64,000 nucleotides of DNA from Pseudomonas sp. L5B5 (GCF_020520285.1 NZ_CP084742.1:5753501-5817500), one strand, 5' to 3'; counted from the stretch's first letter, positions 24,772 through 34,198 are shown. Notes: generated by a model not told the origin, from the letters alone. Made by a program: numbers and translations.

Positions 24772-25932
24772 TCACAAGCCTTGCACGATAGGACGACGGG
24801 CCGCGCGCAGCGCCGGCAGCAGTCCGCCGAGCAGGCCGACCGCACAGGCCAGTGCAATACCCTGGATAAACACCTGCGCGGTCAGCTCCAGTCGAAAGCC
24901 GATCTGCACCACGCCGCTGCCCAGAGTCGAGGTCGTCATGTCATTGAAGAGCAGCCAGGCCATCGCAGCACCGACGGTGCCGCCCAAGAGCGAGAGGCAG
25001 AGCGCTTGCGCCATGGCACCGAGAAAGGTCGCGCCGGGGGTGAAGCCGATGGCGCGCAAGGTTGCGATTTCCCTGCTTCGTTGTGCCACGGCGGTGTACA
25101 TCGCGTTCATCGCCGCCACCAGGGCGCCCACGGCCAGGATCAGGGCCAGCGGCCAGCCGAGTTTCTGGATCAGGTCGAAGGTCCGCGCTGCTTGCACGGC
25201 GAAGTAGGCACGCTCCGACTGGATCGACAATGGCAGGCGCGGGTCGGCGTCGATATAGCGTTCCAGCTCGCCAAGGGCCTGCGCCGAGGCGAGGCGTACC
25301 CGTAGCGACTGGAAGCCCGATTGCCGGTCGAACAGATTCTGGACCGCGTTCAGGTCGCCCCAGATTTCCGATTCGGCTGCCGATCCACGGGTATCGAAGA
25401 TGCCCACCACCGTCCACCGCGTGGTGCCGAGGCTGATTTGTGAACCGACGTCGAAGCCGCGATACAACTGTGAGCTGATGTGGCCGACCACCAGCTCGCT
25501 GGCTCCGGGTTGGAACAGCCTGCCACGGATGATCCGCAAGTCTTCGCGCAAGGTGGCGCCCGAGCTGTGCAAGCCACGCAGGGACAGGTTCATCCGCTGT
25601 CCATCCGAGCGGCGATAAGCGTCCACCAGCAGGTTGACTTCCGCAGACAGCAGCTCGATCCCGGGGCCACCCTGCACGATCTCGAACTGTTCGCGGCTGA
25701 TGGAACTGTTGATTTCGGCCTGGGCGCCGCCACGCAGGATCACGGCCACGGTTGTGCTACCCGATTGCATCAGGGTTCGCTCGAAGCTTTTGGTCAGTGC
25801 CAGGAAGGCCTGGAGCACGACCACCATCAGGGCGATGGCCAGGATTGTGGAGATTGCGCCGAGAGGGCGCCGGTCGAGGCTGCGCAGGTTGATTGCCGCG
25901 ACCAGCGCCGCTTCGCGCAAGAGTCTGGACAT
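24772..25932 (-). CDS. ABC exporter permease (MacB/FtsX type), second subunit
   Basis: A 386-residue permease with the MacB topology: span 1 at about residues 20-45, a large periplasmic domain (about 45-255), then three spans in the last third. The RSREIATLRAIGFTPG coupling segment after span 2 is typical of FtsX-like permeases. It starts two bases beyond the stop of the other permease gene, so the two are translated together. It lacks a fused ATPase, unlike MacB; the separate ATPase is at 27091. Last gene of the adaptor-ATPase-permease-permease operon. Confidence 0.87.
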   Translation of the reverse strand: MSRLLREAALVAAINLRSLDRRPLGAISTILAIALMVVVLQAFLALTKSFERTLMQSGSTTVAVILRGGAQAEINSSISREQFEIVQGGPGIELLSAEVNLLVDAYRRSDGQRMNLSLRGLHSSGATLREDLRIIRGRLFQPGASELVVGHISSQLYRGFDVGSQISLGTTRWTVVGIFDTRGSAAESEIWGDLNAVQNLFDRQSGFQSLRVRLASAQALGELERYIDADPRLPLSIQSERAYFAVQAARTFDLIQKLGWPLALILAVGALVAAMNAMYTAVAQRSREIATLRAIGFTPGATFLGAMAQALCLSLLGGTVGAAMAWLLFNDMTTSTLGSGVVQIGFRLELTAQVFIQGIALACAVGLLGGLLPALRAARRPIVQGL

Positions 25933-25933
25933 C

Positions 25934-27094
25934 TCAGTGCCTCCCCAGGGCGTCGACGATACGCACGCGCATCGCGCGGGCTGCCGGAATCAGGCCGGCC
26001 AGCAGTGCCAGTGCCAGGATAATGCCGAGGCCGGCGCCCCAGATCTGCCAGCCCAGGGTCATCCCTGGCGCAATCTGCACCAGGCTGCCGGCGACGATGC
26101 GTACGGCGAAGGCGGCCGCGGCCAGGCCTGCCAGGCCGCCGATCAGGGCGAGCACCAGCACTTCGACGAGCACCAGCCAGAGGATTTCCAGGCGACCGAA
26201 ACCAAGGGCCTTGAGCACGCCGACCTCTCGGGTTCGCTCATGTATCGCCATCATCATGGTGCTGCCCAGGATCAGCAGCAGGCTGACCATGGAGGCCGCG
26301 ACGACCAGTTTGGCCACCAGGGCCATGTCGCCGAACTGCCTGACGAAGGCCCGGTTGAAACTCATCTCGGTATCGGTGGTGGTTCGCACGGCCGCGGTGT
26401 CGAACAACCGATCGACTCGCTGGCCGAGTTCATCGCCGGCGACCCCCGCCTGGGGTTCGAGAATGATGAAACCGATGGTGCCGGTGCCTGTGGAACGGGC
26501 TTCGTCGAGGTAGTCGTGGTGCAGGTAGAGGAAGTTGGCATCGACCTGGGCATTGGCGCCATGGAAGATGCCGGCCACCAGCAGCTCCCAGGTACGGCTG
26601 CCGTCGTGCTTGACGATCCGATTGCTGAAGACCGGGATGCGATCACCGACGCGCCAGCCCCAGCGCTCGGCCATGCTGCTACCGATGATCACCGACCCTC
26701 GTTGTGCAAGAAAAGCCAGGCGCTGGTCTTCGGCAAGCTGGATGTCGTCGCGATAGACCTGCAGGAACGACTGCGGTTCGACCGCCATCGCGTGCAGGGT
26801 ATTGCGCGGTTCGCGGTAGTAACCGCCGAACCAGGTCGCGTGGGTTGCAGCGGCTACGCCAGGCAGCGCGCGTACTCGTTCGAAATGGGCCTGCGGCAGC
26901 GGTTGGGTGAAGCTGATCTTGTTGACCACCACCATGCGCCCCAGGTCGCTGGCTTCGCTGCTGGTGGAGAACGCCCGCTCGAAGGAGGCGAGCAACCCGA
27001 ACAGCAGCAGGGCGATACCGATGGACAGTATCAACAGCGCGGTGCGCATCCTGCAGCGGCGCAGGTTGCCGAACACCAGGGCCAGGCGGGTCAT
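25934..27094 (-). CDS. ABC exporter permease (MacB/FtsX type), first subunit
   Basis: A 386-residue permease, same size and layout as its downstream partner and probably its heterodimer mate. Span 1 is LLILSIGIALLLFGLLASF (about 19-37); the periplasmic domain follows, and the coupling segment ERTREVGVLKALGFGRLE lies near residue 285. The ATG overlaps the ATPase stop (ATGA), so expression is coupled. Confidence 0.88.
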   Translation of the reverse strand: MTRLALVFGNLRRCRMRTALLILSIGIALLLFGLLASFERAFSTSSEASDLGRMVVVNKISFTQPLPQAHFERVRALPGVAAATHATWFGGYYREPRNTLHAMAVEPQSFLQVYRDDIQLAEDQRLAFLAQRGSVIIGSSMAERWGWRVGDRIPVFSNRIVKHDGSRTWELLVAGIFHGANAQVDANFLYLHHDYLDEARSTGTGTIGFIILEPQAGVAGDELGQRVDRLFDTAAVRTTTDTEMSFNRAFVRQFGDMALVAKLVVAASMVSLLLILGSTMMMAIHERTREVGVLKALGFGRLEILWLVLVEVLVLALIGGLAGLAAAAFAVRIVAGSLVQIAPGMTLGWQIWGAGLGIILALALLAGLIPAARAMRVRIVDALGRH

Positions 27095-27783
27095 AGGGAC
27101 TCCTCGGCGATGAAGCGACCCTTGTCCAGGTACAGCATGCGGTTGGCGTAGACACTGGCTGCCACATCGTGGGTCACCATGAGGATGGTCTTGCCCAGTT
27201 CGCGGTTGAGGTCGCGCAGGATGTCGAGGATTTCGTTGGCGGTGCTGCGGTCCACGTCCCCGGTCGGCTCGTCGCAGAGGATGATCTGCGGATCGCAGAC
27301 AATCGCCCGGGCAATCGCGACGCGTTGCTGTTCGCCTCCAGACATCTCGTGGGGGTAGTGGTCGCGGCGGCCGGCCAGATGGACGAGGCCCAGTGCATCC
27401 TCGACCCGGCGCCAGCGCTCCGTGACCGTCAGCGAGGTCAGTAGCAGCGGCAGCTCGATGTTGCGCTTGGCCGTCAGCACCGGCAGGAGGTTGTAGAACT
27501 GGAAGATGAAGCTGATGTTGGCCGCCCGCCAGCTGGACAGTTCGCGCTCGCTGGCTTGCTCCAGGCGCTGCGAGCCAACCCGTATCGAGCCGCAGTCAGC
27601 CTGGTCGAGGCCGCCGATCAGGTTGAGCAGGGTGGACTTGCCGGAACCGGAGGGGCCCATGATCGCGACGAATTCGCCTTGGGCGAAGCTCAGGTCCAGG
27701 TCGCGGAAAACCTCGACGATCTCTTTTCCTCGCTTGAATGTCTTGGTAACGCCTTCCAGCTCAATCAAGGGTGCAATGCTCAT
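27091..27783 (-). CDS. ABC exporter ATPase (MacB/LolD type)
   Basis: A 230-residue nucleotide-binding subunit. Walker A GPSGSGKST, Q-loop QFYNLLP, signature MSGGEQQRVAIARAI, Walker B IILCDEPTGDVD and the switch His in VTHD are all present, with the LolD/MacB-type tail. The start is ATG 27783 (GGAG 11 bases upstream); a GTG at 27795 overlapping the adaptor stop (GTGA) is an alternative. It powers the two permeases by ATP hydrolysis at the cytoplasmic face. Confidence 0.92.
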   Translation of the reverse strand: MSIAPLIELEGVTKTFKRGKEIVEVFRDLDLSFAQGEFVAIMGPSGSGKSTLLNLIGGLDQADCGSIRVGSQRLEQASERELSSWRAANISFIFQFYNLLPVLTAKRNIELPLLLTSLTVTERWRRVEDALGLVHLAGRRDHYPHEMSGGEQQRVAIARAIVCDPQIILCDEPTGDVDRSTANEILDILRDLNRELGKTILMVTHDVAASVYANRMLYLDKGRFIAEESL

Positions 27784-27791
27784 GCGTAGGG

Positions 27792-28868
27792 TCACTCCGG
27801 GTCGATGGTCGAGCTGTGCGAGGGCGTATCGGGCATGGTGAAGGTGACCTTCACCGCCATTTCCGGGCGCAGGTGCCTGGAGGGCGGAGCAAGGGTGAGT
27901 CGGACCCGGATCGTGGAGCGCTCGCGGTTGGCCGAGGGCAGGATCGCGCTGACACGGGCGCTGAAGAACCGGTCCGGCAAGGCATCGACGACGGCCTTGG
28001 CTGGCATGCCGGGTGCCAGCCGGCTGATGTAGGACTCGGCGACGTCGATTTCTATCTCCAGGCTATCGAGGTCGACGAGGGTGCAAATGCCGATCCGGCT
28101 GGGCGCGCCGAGGGTCGAGATGGGCGAGATCATCTCCCCGGGTTGTGCCATGCAACTGGCCACCACTCCGGAAAAGGGGGCCTTGACGACGTGCTGCTCG
28201 AGAATCAGTTCGGCACGTTCCGTGCCCAGCCTGGCGGTCGTCTCGAGTGCGCGGGCCTCGGCCATTTGCGCAGCCAGTTGCTGATAGCGGGCTTCGGCGT
28301 TCTCCAGCGCGGTCAAGCTGATGGCCTGCACCGGGGCCAGTTGCCGCGCTCGCTCCCGGTTGCGCCGGGCTTCGCCCAGCTGTGCGGCAATCACCTGCAC
28401 GTTGGCGGTCGCTGCCTCTGCGCGGGAGCGGGCGATTGTCAGGTCCTGGCGAGCCGTGGCATTGATGAGCCGGGCCATGACCTGGCCACGGGCCACGTGC
28501 TCGCCCTCGCCCACCAGCACTTGGGCGACCTTGGCCGTTACCTCGGAGCCTACGATGGCCTGGCGGCGTGCTACCAGATACCCCGCGACCTGCCAGCCAG
28601 TTGCAGGCGGTGGTCCCATGGCGGCTGGTGCTTGCTCCCCGGGATTGCTGGTTTTCAGTTCCGCCAGTTGCGCAGTGCCCGGCAGGCGCCAGCGTTCGAT
28701 GCCCATGCCAACCCAGACCCCAACCGAGAGGATCAAGGTTCCGCACAGCAGGGGGCGTACCCTGGATGCCTCGCCGCAGCGGCCGGTGGGGCCTGGTGTT
28801 CCGGGCGAGGACCGGGGGATGCCCAGGCTGCGCAGCGTACTCAGGCGATCGTCGGTGCTTGGCTGCAC
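27792..28868 (-). CDS. HlyD-family membrane-fusion adaptor of ABC exporter
   Basis: A 358-residue adaptor from GTG 28868, which has GGAG 5 bases upstream; the frame continues upstream to 29102, but that part is Ser/His-rich and non-coding in character. One N-terminal span (about residues 42-58, LLCGTLILSVGVWVGMG) anchors it in the inner membrane. The barrel-sandwich halves (VGSEVTAKVAQVLVGEGEHV and VVKAPFSGVVASCMAQPGE) flank a coiled hairpin. It leads the operon and would link the ABC transporter to an outer-membrane channel encoded elsewhere, as MacA does. The export substrate could be a peptide, a lipid or a siderophore. Confidence 0.88.
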   Translation of the reverse strand: MQPSTDDRLSTLRSLGIPRSSPGTPGPTGRCGEASRVRPLLCGTLILSVGVWVGMGIERWRLPGTAQLAELKTSNPGEQAPAAMGPPPATGWQVAGYLVARRQAIVGSEVTAKVAQVLVGEGEHVARGQVMARLINATARQDLTIARSRAEAATANVQVIAAQLGEARRNRERARQLAPVQAISLTALENAEARYQQLAAQMAEARALETTARLGTERAELILEQHVVKAPFSGVVASCMAQPGEMISPISTLGAPSRIGICTLVDLDSLEIEIDVAESYISRLAPGMPAKAVVDALPDRFFSARVSAILPSANRERSTIRVRLTLAPPSRHLRPEMAVKVTFTMPDTPSHSSTIDPE

Positions 28869-29077
28869 AAGAACTCCAAAGGTGGATGGTCGTGTTTCCA
28901 GGCTAAGAGCGGTGTGGGGAGGCGGCAAACGCCGATGCACGGACGTATCGCTGTTGCGGGCGTTACTTCTTGAATGACATGTTCCTGCAGGCGTGATGGA
29001 CAGGTGCGAGTGGTTCATGCACGAATGGAACATCGCGTGGCGGCTGGAAACGTCAGTGCGGGAAGTGTTATTTTTTT

Positions 29078-29096
29078 GATAAAGAGAATCATTCAA
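29078..29096 (+). promoter_or_regulatory. Fur-box-like sequence upstream of LytTR gene
   Basis: GATAAAGAGAATCATTCAA agrees with the Fur consensus GATAATGATAATCATTATC at 14 of 19 positions. It lies 17-35 bases before the GTG of the LytTR gene and 210 bases from the divergent ABC exporter. A single unverified site. Confidence 0.45.
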
Positions 29097-29113
29097 GATC
29101 AAGGAAGGCTGAT

Positions 29114-30004
29114 GTGAACACTGCCCGCATTGATGTTTCCTGCCTCGCGAAATGGATGCCGCCGGCCTACGCCCGCAGCTTCGCTTTTTATGTCCTGGTG
29201 CCGCTCTTGCTGGCGCTGTTCACGGCGACGGACACCGGGTTCAACCGTCACTTCGGTTATGTCGGGGCCATGGTGTACGTCAGCCTGTTCGCCCTTGCCA
29301 ACTGGTGGACGGCCGACCTGGCCACCCGTGTCGTCAAGGCTTGCCTGGCTCACTGGAAACCACGCCTGTGGGTATTGACGCTGACCGGGGCGTTGCTCGC
29401 CTGCGTGGCGGTGGCGGCCTATGCGCAGTTGCTCAGCGACGGGTTTCACGCGCTGGGTTTTCCTGCAACGCAGGCGAGCGAGGACCGTGAGCCGCAGTGG
29501 AGCGAAACCCTGATGCAGAGTGCTCGCGCGGTGGTTTTCTGGATGACCGCCAACCATGTGTTCCATCACTACCTGGGGCTGCCGCGTTTCACTTATGTTG
29601 CCGCTGCCGACGCGCCGGTCACCGACGAACCTGTGGTCGACACCGGTATTGTCGGGCCGGATTGCACACACAAGTTGCTGCGCAGTCTCAAGGCCTGCTC
29701 GTCGCTGGAAGACATCCTCGCCATCAAGGCCGAGGAGCACTATGTCCGCGTCATCAGCAGGGAGGGCGCGGAGTTGGTGCTCTATCGGTTCAGCCAGGTC
29801 CTGGTGGACCTGGCGGCAGAGGACGGGTTTCGTGTGCACCGCTCTTACTGGGTGCGCAAGGGCGCCATTGTTTCCAGGCGAATCAATGGCAAGGGGATGG
29901 ACTTGTTGTTGAGCAATGGTGCGGTGATTCCCGTGAGCCGTCGATACCACGAGTTGCTCAATCAAGTGATCAAGGTCGAGGGTGAGCCCTCGCTGCGCTC
30001 CTAG
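29114..30004 (+). CDS. Membrane-anchored LytTR-domain transcriptional regulator
   Basis: A 296-residue protein starting at GTG with AAGGAAGG just upstream. The N-terminal half has four predicted membrane spans (about residues 22-40, 50-70, 85-108 and 132-150). The C-terminal 100 residues are a LytTR DNA-binding domain: EHYVRVISREG, RVHRSYWVRKG and IPVSRRYHELL. There is no receiver domain, so it is not a classical response regulator; it probably senses a membrane signal directly. It is divergent from the ABC exporter, a natural target. Its stop shares the 4-base palindrome CTAG with the stop of the convergent AraC gene. Confidence 0.87.
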   Translation: MNTARIDVSCLAKWMPPAYARSFAFYVLVPLLLALFTATDTGFNRHFGYVGAMVYVSLFALANWWTADLATRVVKACLAHWKPRLWVLTLTGALLACVAVAAYAQLLSDGFHALGFPATQASEDREPQWSETLMQSARAVVFWMTANHVFHHYLGLPRFTYVAAADAPVTDEPVVDTGIVGPDCTHKLLRSLKACSSLEDILAIKAEEHYVRVISREGAELVLYRFSQVLVDLAAEDGFRVHRSYWVRKGAIVSRRINGKGMDLLLSNGAVIPVSRRYHELLNQVIKVEGEPSLRS

Positions 30005-31059
30005 GTTATTTCTGGCGTTGGGTGGCTGGGTGATTGGTCGTCGCTGTTCACCATGCGCCTGCCGCCTCGATAGGCACCAGGTGGCAGCCCGGTCCATTGC
30101 TTGAAGGCGCGCTGGAAAGCGCTGGGCTCCGAGTAGCCGAGCAGGTGCGCCAGGTCCGCGACGCTGGTAGCGCCCCGCGCCAGCAGGCTGCAGGCCAGGT
30201 CGCGCCGCAGGTCGTCGCGAATGCCGAGAAAGGTGGTGCCCAGTTCTGCAAGCTTGCGGGCCAGGGTTTGCCGCGACATGCCCAGGGCCTGGGCCGCCTC
30301 GATTTCAGATAACCCGGCAAAGGGCCTGGCCGCACCGAGCAGTCCGCGCAGATGCGCTTCGAAACTCGCTGCCGGGCCTGGGGCGATCAACGTCGGCAGC
30401 AACTGGCGGACAAACCGTGGAACCTCTTGTGGCCGGCGCATGATCGGCGCCCGCAGGTTCACTGCCGGCAGCTCCAGCAGGGCAACCGTGCCGCACCGGG
30501 GCTGGCGCCCGAACAGGAAACGGGTCTGGGGAGCGAAGCTGGCGAGGCCCTCCGGCAGGACCACCTGGCGCAGGGGCAGGGTCTGGCCCGCAAGCCAGCT
30601 GCCGGTGTGCCAGAGGGTGAGCAGCAACATGTGGGACCACAGCGTCGAGTCGGCCTGGACTGCGGTCCGGGGCATCAGGACCAGGCGGGCGATGTTGCCG
30701 TCCTGCTCCAGGCGCCAGGGCCGTGAGCCGTCGAACAGTCGGTAGAAGCGCGCAGCTTCTTCGAACGCATCGGCCAGGCTTGGCAGGTGTACCAGCAGTC
30801 GCAGCAACTGCGCGAAGCTGCCAAGGGGCACTGGACGGGCGAAGAAGCCAAAAGCCTCGTCATGCCCGCTGCCCACCGCCAGGCGGCTCAAGGCCCGGTA
30901 ATGCAGTGGGGCGATGCGCTGGCCGTCGCGCAGCACCTGGGGAGACAGGCCGCTGCGTTGCAGCAGGGCGGCCTGCGCCCCTGGATCGAGACGCAGCTGG
31001 GCCAGCAGCTCGCGGGCGAAGCGTGCGGGAATGGTCGGGGCAACGATCCAGTGGGTCAT
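30001..31059 (-). CDS. AraC-family regulator (OruR/ArgR-like architecture)
   Basis: A 352-residue regulator with an N-terminal Arabinose_bd-type domain (FFARPVPLGSFAQLLRLL, about residues 70-90) and a C-terminal AraC domain (LSEIEAAQALGMSRQTLARKL, then SVADLAHLLGYSEPSAFQRAFKQW). This architecture is that of OruR and related regulators of amine, amino-acid or fatty-acid use. It is divergent, 79 bases apart, from the PhyH dioxygenase, the likely target. Confidence 0.87.
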   Translation of the reverse strand: MTHWIVAPTIPARFARELLAQLRLDPGAQAALLQRSGLSPQVLRDGQRIAPLHYRALSRLAVGSGHDEAFGFFARPVPLGSFAQLLRLLVHLPSLADAFEEAARFYRLFDGSRPWRLEQDGNIARLVLMPRTAVQADSTLWSHMLLLTLWHTGSWLAGQTLPLRQVVLPEGLASFAPQTRFLFGRQPRCGTVALLELPAVNLRAPIMRRPQEVPRFVRQLLPTLIAPGPAASFEAHLRGLLGAARPFAGLSEIEAAQALGMSRQTLARKLAELGTTFLGIRDDLRRDLACSLLARGATSVADLAHLLGYSEPSAFQRAFKQWTGLPPGAYRGGRRMVNSDDQSPSHPTPEIT

Positions 31060-31138
31060 GTCAGTTGAGGCAAAGCGTCATTGGCGGTGACTCCGCAGTT
31101 CTGCACAGTGCTACGACCTATTACCTGGGAGCGAAGCG

Positions 31139-32017
31139 ATGACTGACAAGACCTTGCCCGAGCAGCGGGACTACATGAACAGCGGTTATGCCAGGACCTA
31201 CCCCTCGACCGCCGGCACCCAGGAGGCCGTGCCGACATCGCGCATCGATTCACTCATGGACGATCTGCAGCGCGATGGTTTCGTGGTGCTCGAGCGATTG
31301 TTCGATGAGCAGCAGGTTAGCCGGATACGCGAGGAACTGCTCGCACAGTTATCGCCCCATACCGGCCGCAATGCCTTCGAAGGCGTGCGGACCCAGCGCC
31401 TGTATGCGGTGATCGCCAAGACCCTGGCCTGCAATCCGCTGGTGGAGCACCCCATGGTGCTTGGCCTGCTGGACCGGGTCCTGGCACCCAACTACCTGCT
31501 CTCCCAACTGCAGGCCATCAATATCCTGCCGGGGGAAGCGGCGCAGAGCCTGCACTACGACGATGCCTTCTATCCCATGGCCCGCCCGCGTCCGCCCTAT
31601 GGCGCGGCGACAGTAATGGCCATCGACGACTTCACCGGGCATAACGGTGCCACCCTGGTGATCCCCGGCAGCCATTTGTGGGACGGACGCCTGCCCACCG
31701 ACGCCGAACGTGCGGCGGCGCGGCCGGTGGTGATGCCCCGGGGATCGGTGGTGCTGTTTCTCGGCACCCTGTGGCATGGCGGTGGCGCCAACCGCAGCGA
31801 GGCCCCACGCCTGGCCCTGACGGCACAGTACTGCGAGCCCTGGGCACGCCAGCAGGAGAATTTCAGCCTGTCCATTCCTCGCGCCACCGTGCGCCAGTGC
31901 AGCGAGCATATCCAGCGCTTGCTGGGCTATTCGATCCATGCGCCGTTCATGGGCATGGTCAACGGCATGCACCCCAAGCGCGTCCTCCAGGAGCCGTCCG
32001 GCCAGGAGAGGCTTTGA
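31139..32017 (+). CDS. Phytanoyl-CoA dioxygenase (PhyH) family oxygenase
   Basis: A 292-residue Fe(II)/2-oxoglutarate oxygenase with GGGAG before the ATG. The iron triad is visible: His139-Tyr-Asp141 (LHYDDAFYP) and His213 in LWHGGGANRS, with the 2-oxoglutarate-binding Arg about ten residues later (APRLALTAQY). Such enzymes hydroxylate small molecules including amino acids, fatty acyl-CoAs and natural-product intermediates. The single-gene unit with a divergent AraC regulator suggests a specific inducible substrate, not identifiable here. No biosynthetic cluster surrounds it. Confidence 0.88.
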   Translation: MTDKTLPEQRDYMNSGYARTYPSTAGTQEAVPTSRIDSLMDDLQRDGFVVLERLFDEQQVSRIREELLAQLSPHTGRNAFEGVRTQRLYAVIAKTLACNPLVEHPMVLGLLDRVLAPNYLLSQLQAINILPGEAAQSLHYDDAFYPMARPRPPYGAATVMAIDDFTGHNGATLVIPGSHLWDGRLPTDAERAAARPVVMPRGSVVLFLGTLWHGGGANRSEAPRLALTAQYCEPWARQQENFSLSIPRATVRQCSEHIQRLLGYSIHAPFMGMVNGMHPKRVLQEPSGQERL

Positions 32018-32280
32018 GGCGAGATTGACGTCTGTCAGTCGTGGTCCGGCGGGGTGAGTGCGCCGGGCCGACCGGGGGTTCTGGCCGTCAGTCGGCTGGA
32101 GTGGCGAAGAGCAGGCACCGGACAGAATAAGCTTTTGAATACCGGGGATATTCTGTAGCCTTGCGGCGGTTTCAACGTTGTCCGTGCCTGATGCATCCAC
32201 TCTCCCGGCGGGGCCCCGAGCGGTCCGGAGCCGGTGGTATACTCGACTTTCGCGCCCAAGCGCCTGCAGGTCTTGCGAAC

Positions 32281-33339
32281 ATGACGCAAATTTCCGAACG
32301 CCTTCTGGTTCAAGCCCATCTCGATGCCAAGCAACCTGTGCCATTGAGTGCCGAGCAAGAAGCTCATTTCCGTACCGCCATCGCGGCTGAGCTCAAGGCC
32401 CAGGATGCGGTGCTGGTTGCCCATTTCTATTGCGATCCGGTGATCCAGGCCCTGGCCGAAGAGACCGGTGGCTGTGTTTCCGACTCCCTGGAAATGGCCC
32501 GCTTCGGCAATGCCCATCCGGCCAAGACCGTGGTGGTGGCCGGCGTGCGTTTCATGGGGGAGACGGCGAAGATTCTCAACCCTGAAAAACGCGTGCTGAT
32601 GCCGACCCTGGAAGCCACCTGCTCGCTGGACCTGGGATGTCCGGTAGATGAGTTCTCGGCATTCTGCGACCAGCATCCCGAGCGTACCGTGGTGGTGTAT
32701 GCCAACACTTCCGCTGCGGTGAAGGCCCGGGCCGACTGGGTCGTGACGTCCAGCTGCGCCCTGGAGATCGTCGAGAGCCTGATGGACAACGGCGAGAAGA
32801 TCATCTGGGGGCCCGACAAGCACCTGGGCACCTATATCCAGCGCCAGACGGGTGCCGACATGCTGTTGTGGGACGGCGCCTGCATCGTGCACGAGGAGTT
32901 CAAGTCCAAGCAGTTGGAAGACATGCGCGCGCTGTATCCGGATGCTGCCATCCTGGTGCATCCGGAGTCGCCGAGCGCGGTGATCGAACTGGCCGATGCG
33001 GTGGGTTCCACCAGCCAGTTGATTGCCGCCGCGCAACGCCTGCCGAACAAGACTTTCATCGTCGCCACCGACCGCGGCATCTTCTACAAGATGCAGCAGC
33101 TGTGCCCGGACAAGGTGTTCATCGAAGCGCCTACCGCCGGTAACGGCGCGGCATGTCGCAGTTGCGCCCATTGCCCGTGGATGGCCATGAACACCCTGGA
33201 ACGCACCCTGCATTGCTTACAGCAGGGCAGCAACGAGATCCATGTGGATCCGGCGCTGATTCCCAATGCCATCCGCCCGCTCAAGCGCATGCTGGACTTC
33301 ACCCAGGCTGCCCGGATGAAGCTGGCTGGCAACGCCTGA
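32281..33339 (+). CDS. nadA: Quinolinate synthase A
   Basis: A 352-residue 4Fe-4S enzyme that condenses iminoaspartate with dihydroxyacetone phosphate to quinolinate in NAD synthesis. ATG 32281 gives [10 protein letters not shown], the usual Pseudomonas start. Family segments are [32 protein letters not shown], the first cluster cysteine in [15 protein letters not shown], and the [10 protein letters not shown] cluster cysteines near residue 290. It is followed by a strong bidirectional terminator. Confidence 0.96.
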   Translation: MTQISERLLVQAHLDAKQPVPLSAEQEAHFRTAIAAELKAQDAVLVAHFYCDPVIQALAEETGGCVSDSLEMARFGNAHPAKTVVVAGVRFMGETAKILNPEKRVLMPTLEATCSLDLGCPVDEFSAFCDQHPERTVVVYANTSAAVKARADWVVTSSCALEIVESLMDNGEKIIWGPDKHLGTYIQRQTGADMLLWDGACIVHEEFKSKQLEDMRALYPDAAILVHPESPSAVIELADAVGSTSQLIAAAQRLPNKTFIVATDRGIFYKMQQLCPDKVFIEAPTAGNGAACRSCAHCPWMAMNTLERTLHCLQQGSNEIHVDPALIPNAIRPLKRMLDFTQAARMKLAGNA

Positions 33340-33355
33340 AGGCGGTTGTCACGGA

Positions 33356-33388
33356 CAAAAAAACGCCCCGACCTGTCGGGGCGTTTTC
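33356..33388. terminator. Bidirectional rho-independent terminator
   Basis: Stem CGCCCCGA-CCTG-TCGGGGCG with TTTT on the right and a run of A on the left. It ends nadA (+) and the RDD gene (-). Confidence 0.9.
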
Positions 33389-33400
33389 ATGTGTGGCAGA

Positions 33401-33889
33401 TCATTTTTTCCGCTTGGGGATTCGCACCAGCTGGGTATTGGAATAGATGTCGTGCCAGCTGCGTTTCTGCTTGTCCACCAGCACCCAGAAAAAGCCCAGG
33501 CCGGCACACAGCCACGAGGCGATGGACACCATGAAGCGCAGCAGGGCCTGCCACAGGCTGATGCGGCTGCCATCGGCGTTCTGCACCCGGATGCCCCATA
33601 CCTGCATGCCCAGGGTCTGGCCGGTGTGGGTCCAGAATTTGGCGAAGAAACCGAACAGCACGAACAGCAGGATCGTGGAATACAGCGGATCGCCGTCCAG
33701 GGCGCCGGACTCGGTCAGGGTCCGCATCCGGGTTTCACCGATGATCTGCATCTGGATCAGTTTGTAGAGGCCGCCGGTGACGATCAGCAAGGCGACGCAC
33801 AACAGGAAATCATAGAACATCGCTGCCAGGCGACGACCCAGGCCGGCGGCGGGGAATTCGCCTTGGGGGCTTAGCAGATGTTTCGACAT
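33401..33889 (-). CDS. RDD-family integral membrane protein
   Basis: A 162-residue inner-membrane protein with three predicted spans and the RDD domain (GLGRRLAAMFYDFLLC near residue 17, TLGMQVWGIRVQNADG near 93, LVDKQKRSWHDIYSNTQLV near the end). The family has no single agreed function; some members act in Na+/H+ exchange. The gene lies between two terminators and so is a single unit. Confidence 0.85.
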   Translation of the reverse strand: MSKHLLSPQGEFPAAGLGRRLAAMFYDFLLCVALLIVTGGLYKLIQMQIIGETRMRTLTESGALDGDPLYSTILLFVLFGFFAKFWTHTGQTLGMQVWGIRVQNADGSRISLWQALLRFMVSIASWLCAGLGFFWVLVDKQKRSWHDIYSNTQLVRIPKRKK

Positions 33890-33939
33890 GACAGGCTCTC
33901 ATCTGGAAAAAGAAGCCATTTTACGGAATTGCGCGCACA

Positions 33940-33973
33940 AAAAAGCCCCTGATGTCAGCATCAGGGGCTTTTT
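33940..33973. terminator. Bidirectional terminator after the cold-shock gene
   Basis: Perfect stem AAAAAGCCCCTGATG / CATCAGGGGCTTTTT with a 4-base loop TCAG and U-tracts on both strands. It ends the cold-shock transcript on the minus strand. Confidence 0.92.
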
Positions 33974-33985
33974 CGTTGCAGAAGA

Positions 33986-34198
33986 TTAACCTTCTGCTTG
34001 TACTTCGTCAGCCTGCATGCCTTTCTGGCCTTGCACAGCGATGAAGGTCACTTTTTGGCCTTCTTTCAGGCTTTTGAAGCCGTTGCCCTGAATGGCGCGG
34101 AAGTGTACGAACAGATCCGGACCGCTCTCTGGAGTGATAAAACCAAAACCTTTCTCGTCGTTAAACCACTTGACGGTACCGCTCTGACGTTGGGACAT
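33986..34198 (-). CDS. CspA-family cold-shock protein
   Basis: A 70-residue single cold-shock domain protein. RNP1 KGFGFITP and RNP2 LFVHF are intact, in the order [20 protein letters not shown] and [11 protein letters not shown]. It binds single-stranded RNA or DNA as an RNA chaperone. It most resembles the CapB/CspD-like proteins of Pseudomonas. The 5' leader is long, as in cold-inducible csp mRNAs. Confidence 0.94.

Noticed and set aside
29114..30004. LytTR protein as a two-component response regulator
   Set aside because: No receiver domain; the N-terminal half is membrane spans.
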